Origin: Sulfuritalea sp.
GTDB taxonomy: Bacteria > Pseudomonadota > Gammaproteobacteria > Burkholderiales > Rhodocyclaceae
Direction of reading: 5' to 3'
Assembly: GCA_016712985.1 (NCBI GenBank)
Contig: JADJQA010000027.1
Coordinates: forward strand, 1-53,944
DNA: 53,944 nucleotides
Position 1 is the stretch's first letter. Every line of letters starts with the position of its first letter. The position numbers were made by a program, and so were the translations under genes. Positions 50,089 through 53,944 of the stretch are shown one piece after another. The notes below the pieces were generated by a model. That model did not search any database. It was not told the DNA's origin and saw nothing but the letters and a program-made list of their open reading frames with translations.

Positions 50089-50394
50089 TCAGTACGCCTT
50101 CTTTTCTGCCGGTTTCGCATCGGCTGGCTTCTTGTCGTCCATCTTCTTGTCGGCCGGCTTTGCATCTGCGGCCTTCTTGTCATCCATCTTCTTGTCGGCC
50201 GGCTTTGCATCTGCGGCCTTCTTGTCATCCATCTTCTTCTCGGCCGGCTTCGCGTCTGTTGCCTTCGCGTCGGCTGGCTTCTTTTCTTCCATCTTCTTGT
50301 CGTCCTTCATGGCGCCGCCATGAGAGGCTGCGAAGGAACCAACGGACGCAGTGGCGAAAGCGGCAGCGACCAGCAGGGAAAGTAGCTTGCTCAT
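50089..50394 (-). CDS. exported low-complexity Lys/Ala/Asp repeat protein
   Basis: 101 residues. Signal peptide MSKLLSLLVAAAFATASVGS, cut after FAA. The mature 75 residues are repetitive: units of KKMDDKKAADAKPAD (15 residues) occur about three times, flanked by shorter variants (KKMEEKKPADAKATDAKPAE). It has only Lys, Ala, Asp, Pro, Met, Glu and a few others: very soluble, likely unfolded and highly charged. Similar small periplasmic proteins have been annotated as pentapeptide MXKDX repeat proteins; this one fits only loosely. Shine-Dalgarno AGGAG is 5 bases before ATG. Divergent from the TPR gene with 69 bases between. Function unknown. Confidence 0.75.
   Translation of the reverse strand: MSKLLSLLVAAAFATASVGSFAASHGGAMKDDKKMEEKKPADAKATDAKPAEKKMDDKKAADAKPADKKMDDKKAADAKPADKKMDDKKPADAKPAEKKAY
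50106..50240. repeat. three 45-base tandem repeats inside the Lys-rich protein gene
   Basis: Units of 45 bases (for example TTGCATCTGCGGCCTTCTTG followed by TCATCCATCTTCTTGTCGGC) starting near 50106, 50151 and 50196; the last two are almost identical, the first diverged. In-frame, encoding the 15-residue repeat. Confidence 0.8.
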
Positions 50395-50463
50395 TTAAAC
50401 TCCTTGGGAAGTGAGGGAAAGCGTGACGCCCGGTTTGGCGCGCACGAGATACATACAACGTTC

Positions 50464-51699
50464 ATGACTTTCTGCAAGTTGACACGTCCGCGGCGATTTG
50501 GGCTCCTTGCGCTGTTTTTGGCGCTGTCGGTGCCTGCCTTGTCGGCGCAGGCCGCACCGCGCAAACCCGTTGCCGACACCGAGGTTCTCGAGCGCTTGCC
50601 CTGGCGTGCCGGCGATACCAGTGCCCGCGAACTGGCTGCGCTGCACAGTGCGATGACGGCCGCCGCCACCGACCCGGCGCCGGCGGCAGAGCTTGCCCAG
50701 CGCTATTTCGATCTGGCCATGGCACGTGGCGATCCGCGCTACGTGGGCTATGCGGAAGCAGTGGTCGCTCGCTTTGGCGAGCCCTTGCCGGCATCCTTGC
50801 GTTCGCTACGCGGGCTGCTGCGGCAGTATCGCCACGACTTCGCTGGGGCCCTGGAGGATTTTGCCGGGGCTCTGGCGCTTGATCCTGATTGGGCCGCAGC
50901 CCATGCCTGGCGCGCAGCGATCTACCTGGTTCAGGCCGACTATGCGGCGGCGCAACAGGAGTGTGATGCGCTGCGGCGTCTTGGCAGAAGTACGCTGCAG
51001 GGCGGCTGTGCCGGACTGCTGCAAGCTTATACCGGCCAGCTCGAGGCTGGCTACCGGTCCTTGCAACTCGCGCTGGCGACGACCAGCGATGTCGACAAGC
51101 GCCTCTGGCTGCTGACCCGGCTTGGGGAAGTGGCGGCCTGGCGCGGTCAGACGGCGCAGGCCGAAGCCCACTTCCGCGAGGCACTCGGGCTTGGCCGCGA
51201 CGACGGCTACCTGCTGGCCGCCTGGGGTGATTTTCTGCTCGACACGGGACAACCGGCCGAGGTGATCAGGCAACTCGCCGGCTGGGAGGCGTCCGACAGC
51301 CTGTTGCTGCGCCTGGCCGAAGCCGGGGCGGCGCTGAAGCGGCCCGATGCGTCGCGCCTGGCGCAACTGCTCGACGAGCGATTTGCCGCCGCCAGGCTGC
51401 GTGGCGACACCACGCATCGGGCGGAGGAGGCGCGCTACCGCTTGCGTTTGCGCGGCGATGCCGCAGAAGCCCTGCGTCTGGCCGGCGAGAACTACCGCGT
51501 CCAGCGCGAACCCCGCGATGCGCGCATTCTGCTCGAAGCCGCGATTGCCGCGCGGGATGCGGCGTCGGCGCAAGTGGTGCGCGACTGGCTGCACAGCAGC
51601 GGCTTCGAGGACGTGCGGCTGCGGCGTCTGGGCCAGCAGTCATGCACGGCGGCATCGCCATGCGAGGTGGCGCCGGCGCCAGTCCGAAGGATTGCCTGA
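50464..51699 (+). CDS. exported TPR-repeat protein
   Basis: 411 residues from ATG 50464, which follows the region of 50395-50463. Signal peptide CKLTRPRRFGLLALFLALSV, cut after AQA. The mature protein is a string of helical repeats: LRQYRHDFAGALEDFAGALA, LDPDWAAAHAWRAAIYLVQA and GEVAAWRGQTAQAEAHFREA then LGLGRDDGYLLAAWGDFLLD match the TPR consensus (W-L-G-Y-A-F-A-P pattern). Three Cys (QECDALRR, GGCAGLL, QQSCTAASPCEV) may form disulfides in the periplasm. It sits 12 bases ahead of the HupE-like gene and probably works with it as an assembly or scaffold protein. Confidence 0.8.
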   Translation: MTFCKLTRPRRFGLLALFLALSVPALSAQAAPRKPVADTEVLERLPWRAGDTSARELAALHSAMTAAATDPAPAAELAQRYFDLAMARGDPRYVGYAEAVVARFGEPLPASLRSLRGLLRQYRHDFAGALEDFAGALALDPDWAAAHAWRAAIYLVQADYAAAQQECDALRRLGRSTLQGGCAGLLQAYTGQLEAGYRSLQLALATTSDVDKRLWLLTRLGEVAAWRGQTAQAEAHFREALGLGRDDGYLLAAWGDFLLDTGQPAEVIRQLAGWEASDSLLLRLAEAGAALKRPDASRLAQLLDERFAAARLRGDTTHRAEEARYRLRLRGDAAEALRLAGENYRVQREPRDARILLEAAIAARDAASAQVVRDWLHSSGFEDVRLRRLGQQSCTAASPCEVAPAPVRRIA

Positions 51700-51711
51700 T
51701 GGGATTCGGCG

Positions 51712-52837
51712 ATGATGCTGCGCCGCTGCCTGTTGGGCCTGCTGCTGCTGTTGTCGCTTCCGGTTCTGGCGCACAAGGCCAGCGACAGCTATCTGGTGCT
51801 CGACATCAAGGGCAGCGAGGTTTCGGGTCAATGGGACATCGCCCTGCGCGATATCGACTTTGCGCTCGGGCTCGACCGCGATGGCAACGGCGAAATCACC
51901 TGGGGCGAATTGCGCGCGCGCCACGCCGATATCGCCACCTGGGCGCTCGGACGGCTGTCCCTGCAGCGAGGCGGCGCCTGCGCGCTGCGAGTTACCGATC
52001 ACCTGGTCGATAGCCATACCGACGGCGCCTATGCCGTGCTGCAGCTTGCCGGCACATGCCCTGCTGCCAGCGGCGAGCTGGCGCTGGGCTACCGGCTGTT
52101 GTTCGAACTCGATGCCCTGCATCGCGGCCTGCTGCGCCTCAGCCTGGACGGCGCCAGCCATACGGCCGTGCTTTCGCCGGAGCGGGCGACGCAGGGTTTT
52201 GCCGCCGGGGAGGCGTCACGGCTCGCGCAGTTCGGCCAGTATCTGGTCGAAGGTATCTGGCATATCTGGATCGGCTTCGATCACATCCTGTTCCTGCTGT
52301 CGCTGCTGCTGCCGGCGGTGCTGGTGCATGAGGCGGGACGCTGGCGCGGCGTCGCGCGATTCGGCGAAGCCCTGCGCGAGGTACTGTGGGTGGTCACCGC
52401 GTTCCACCGCGGCGCATTCGATCACGCTCTCGCTCGCCGCGCTGGGGCTGGTTACGCTGCCTTCGCGGCTGGTCGGATCGGCGATTGCGGCCTCCGTGGT
52501 GCTTGCCGCCGCCAACAATCTCAAGCCGCTGGTCGAGCACCGGCGCTGGATGGTGGCCTTCGGCTTCGGCTTGATCCATGGCTTCGGCTTCGCCAGCGTG
52601 CTGACTGAACTGGGCCTGCCGCGGGAGACGCTGGTGCTGTCCCTGCTCGGCTTCAACCTCGGCGTCGAGACCGGCCAGCTCGCCATCGTCGCGGTATTTC
52701 TGCCGCTGGCCTATGCCTTGCGCGCCACGGACTTCTATCGCCGCGGTGTGTTCGTCGGCGGTTCGCTGGCGACGCTGGCCATCGCCCTGATCTGGCTGAT
52801 CGAGCGCGCTTTCGATCTGAAGCTGATCAGCGCCTGA
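51712..52837 (+). CDS. HupE/UreJ_2-family membrane protein with an EF-hand loop, frame broken once
   Basis: About 375 residues after repair. Signal peptide MMLRRCLLGLLLLLSLPVLA followed by HKASDSYLVLDI. Residues 55-66 read DRDGNGEITWGE, a textbook EF-hand calcium loop. The periplasmic domain ends before GIWHIWIGFDHILFLLSLLL, the conserved start of the HupE/UreJ_2 membrane domain, then NNLKPLVEHRRWMVAFGFGL, IHGFGFASVLTELGLPRE and LLGFNLGVETGQLAIVAVFL. One extra C near 52404 breaks VVTAF from TAAHSITLSLAALGLV. HupE relatives move nickel/cobalt in hydrogenase/urease systems, but this subgroup is not tied to them. Its end overlaps the convergent amidohydrolase by 11 bases. Confidence 0.85.
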
Positions 52838-53660
52838 ACAGCCGCTCCGCGTTGCGGAAGGCGATCTTTTCGGCGGCGTCGCGCGGCAGTTGCGCCAGCC
52901 ACGAGCGGTAGTCGTCCATGGTGCTGCCGTAGCTGTCCCAGCGCTCGTTGATCCAGGTGTCGGAGCCGAGCAGGAAGCGCTCCGGGTAGCGCTCGAACAG
53001 GGCCTTCCATTCCGGCGTCAGTTTGCCGCCGGAAGTTATCCCGTAGCGATATGAGAGCTCGCACCACAGCGCCGGGTAGCGCTCGAGGTAGGCGGCGACC
53101 TTTTCCGGCGCGGTGGAAAAGCCGGTGTGGGCCCAGACTATCCTGGCCCGCGGGTTGTGCGCAAAAAGGATTTCCAGCGCTTCGTCGTCGGCGTGGGCGT
53201 GCAGGTAAAGATTCTTCGCCACCGCGAAATCCACCGTGCGCTTGACCCATTTCGTCGCCGCGGCCTGGCCCGAGAGGTGGAACTCACCGATGCCGACGTA
53301 GTAGCCGCGCCGGTACTCGGTTTCGATCAGTTCCTCGATCGACGGGTCGTCCATCCAGGTCTGGATGTCGGCGCGGACGCGATAGGGGCGGATGAAGGGC
53401 ACCACCCAGAGGCCTTTCGGCTGCGCTTCATACAGCGCGCGGGTACCGTCGTTGGGCCGACTGGTGGCGAGTATCCCCATGATGTGTTGCTGTCGAAACA
53501 GGGTCAGCACCTTGTCCAGCGGGTAGTAGGGGGCGGGCTCCCAGTTGTAGTGCAGGTGCGCGTCGAAGATCGGCATGGGCGCCGTGTCGGCGGCCCGAGC
53601 CGCCGGTGCTGCGGCGACCAGCAACAGTGCCGCGATCAATCCGGCGCGAAAATGGAGCAT
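52827..53660 (-). CDS. exported amidohydrolase (TIM-barrel, ACMSD-like)
   Basis: 277 residues from ATG 53660. Signal peptide MLHFRAGLIAALLLVAAAPA, cut after ARA. Metal-site residues of the amidohydrolase-2 family: HxH in PIFDAHLHYNWEPAPYYPLD, His in LYLHAHADDEALEILFAHNP, His in ARIVWAHTGFSTAPEKVAAY and Asp in RFLLGSDTWINERWDSYGS. A periplasmic location is unusual for the family and suggests action on an extracellular or envelope substrate. The substrate is unknown. A partial reverse-strand frame from the right edge overlaps its start by 25 bases. Confidence 0.85.
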   Translation of the reverse strand: MLHFRAGLIAALLLVAAAPAARAADTAPMPIFDAHLHYNWEPAPYYPLDKVLTLFRQQHIMGILATSRPNDGTRALYEAQPKGLWVVPFIRPYRVRADIQTWMDDPSIEELIETEYRRGYYVGIGEFHLSGQAAATKWVKRTVDFAVAKNLYLHAHADDEALEILFAHNPRARIVWAHTGFSTAPEKVAAYLERYPALWCELSYRYGITSGGKLTPEWKALFERYPERFLLGSDTWINERWDSYGSTMDDYRSWLAQLPRDAAEKIAFRNAERLFRR

Positions 53661-53944
53661 CGGGCTGGTGCAGCTTGCGGCATCAGCGCTCTCACCACTG
53701 CCCTTTGCCACGGGGGAACTTCGAGAATCGCGGGCGCAAGTATTAGCTTACTGCGCGAGGGCACAGCCGCGGCCGCATCGGCGCCGATCTTCTGCAACTG
53801 CTCCGTCTTGGTCACCTCATCAAGGGTGTAGCTGAGGAATACCGCGTCGGCGTCCGTGGCAAAGCGCTGACAACCTGGCGGGCTGGCAAGAATTCGGTTC
53901 GGTACTGATAGGCTGCGCTGGAATCTCCGGCAACCGGGGCTCGG
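53636..53944 (-). CDS. partial open frame running in from the right edge
   Basis: About 102 codons are open to the edge of the window, containing FATDADAVFLSYTLDEVTKT, KLILAPAILEVPPWQRAVVR and ALMPQAAPARCSIFAPD before the stop at 53636. The composition is protein-like but I recognise no family. The stop overlaps the amidohydrolase start, as expected for an operon. The gene begins outside the window. Confidence 0.4.
   Translation of the reverse strand, partial: PSPGCRRFQRSLSVPNRILASPPGCQRFATDADAVFLSYTLDEVTKTEQLQKIGADAAAAVPSRSKLILAPAILEVPPWQRAVVRALMPQAAPARCSIFAPD

Noticed and set aside
50106..50240. CRISPR-like repeats
   Set aside because: Units are contiguous with no spacers, multiples of three, and in frame inside a coding sequence.
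51712..52608. HupE-like protein ending at 52608 with an Arg/Ala-rich tail
   Set aside because: The tail is the wrong frame after a one-base insertion near 52404; the conserved membrane half continues in another frame to 52837.

Overview
The window is high-GC DNA with dense, mostly short-spaced operons. The gene content points to a betaproteobacterium, most likely a Rhodocyclales / Sterolibacteriaceae-type (Sulfuritalea-like) lithoautotroph or facultative autotroph. That placement is inferred from gene content: flavocytochrome c sulfide dehydrogenase, a photorespiratory glycolate/glycerate salvage set, a Hyf-like membrane complex, cysTWA/cysB and PAS-GGDEF sensors. No rRNA, tRNA, CRISPR array, insertion sequence or prophage was recognised.

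Layout. 1-3150: the 3' end of ptsP, a small glycine-rich membrane protein, a spermidine-synthase-like gene, a Nudix hydrolase, a decayed STAS-like fragment and a ribbon-helix-helix gene. 3151-10321: a six-gene hyfB-C-E-F-G-I-like operon. Its large subunit has lost all four nickel-ligand cysteines, so it is an energy-converting-hydrogenase-related (Ehr-type) complex and not a hydrogenase. 10511-15734: a large multi-PAS GGDEF-EAL protein, an unusual HTH-ferredoxin-flavin reductase fusion, and an S24/LexA-like protein without an HTH. 15745-16113: a paired-palindrome repeat followed by about 290 bases of nearly pure G/C homopolymer, probably an assembly artefact. 16164-17881: four small unknown genes, three of them overlapping. 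18022-19780: cytochrome b561 with two YceI proteins. 19969-29881: hyi, gckA, a PAS-GGDEF gene, glcD, glcE, glcF and an acyl-CoA ligase, with copies of an intergenic repeat between genes. 30313-36868: membrane and envelope genes (YihY, AI-2E family, a Gly-zipper envelope protein, pssA, a truncated BrkB relic, corA). 37014-40052: pntAB. 40277-49046: sulfur genes, namely an orphan sulfate-binding protein, fccAB, and an sbp-cysT-cysW-cysA-cysB cluster ending in a cysK with internal deletions. 49363-53944: a methyltransferase, a Lys/Ala/Asp repeat protein, a TPR-HupE pair and an amidohydrolase.

How the genes fit together. Hyi, GckA and GlcDEF would carry glycolate through glyoxylate and hydroxypyruvate/tartronate semialdehyde to glycerate, as expected of a Calvin-cycle organism with oxygenase activity. 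FccAB would feed electrons from sulfide into cytochrome c. PntAB and the Ehr-type complex link the ion gradient to redox pools. The cys operon imports sulfate for assimilation.

Caveat. At least nine single- or double-base indels break otherwise well-conserved genes (hyfB twice, hyfF, hyfG, the PAS-GGDEF-EAL gene twice, the PAS-GGDEF gene, hupE and a mini-gene), several of them in short homopolymers. Together with the poly-G block this suggests residual sequencing or assembly error. The affected genes are annotated as one gene each with the break marked. The cysK damage is different, because whole blocks of coding sequence are missing.
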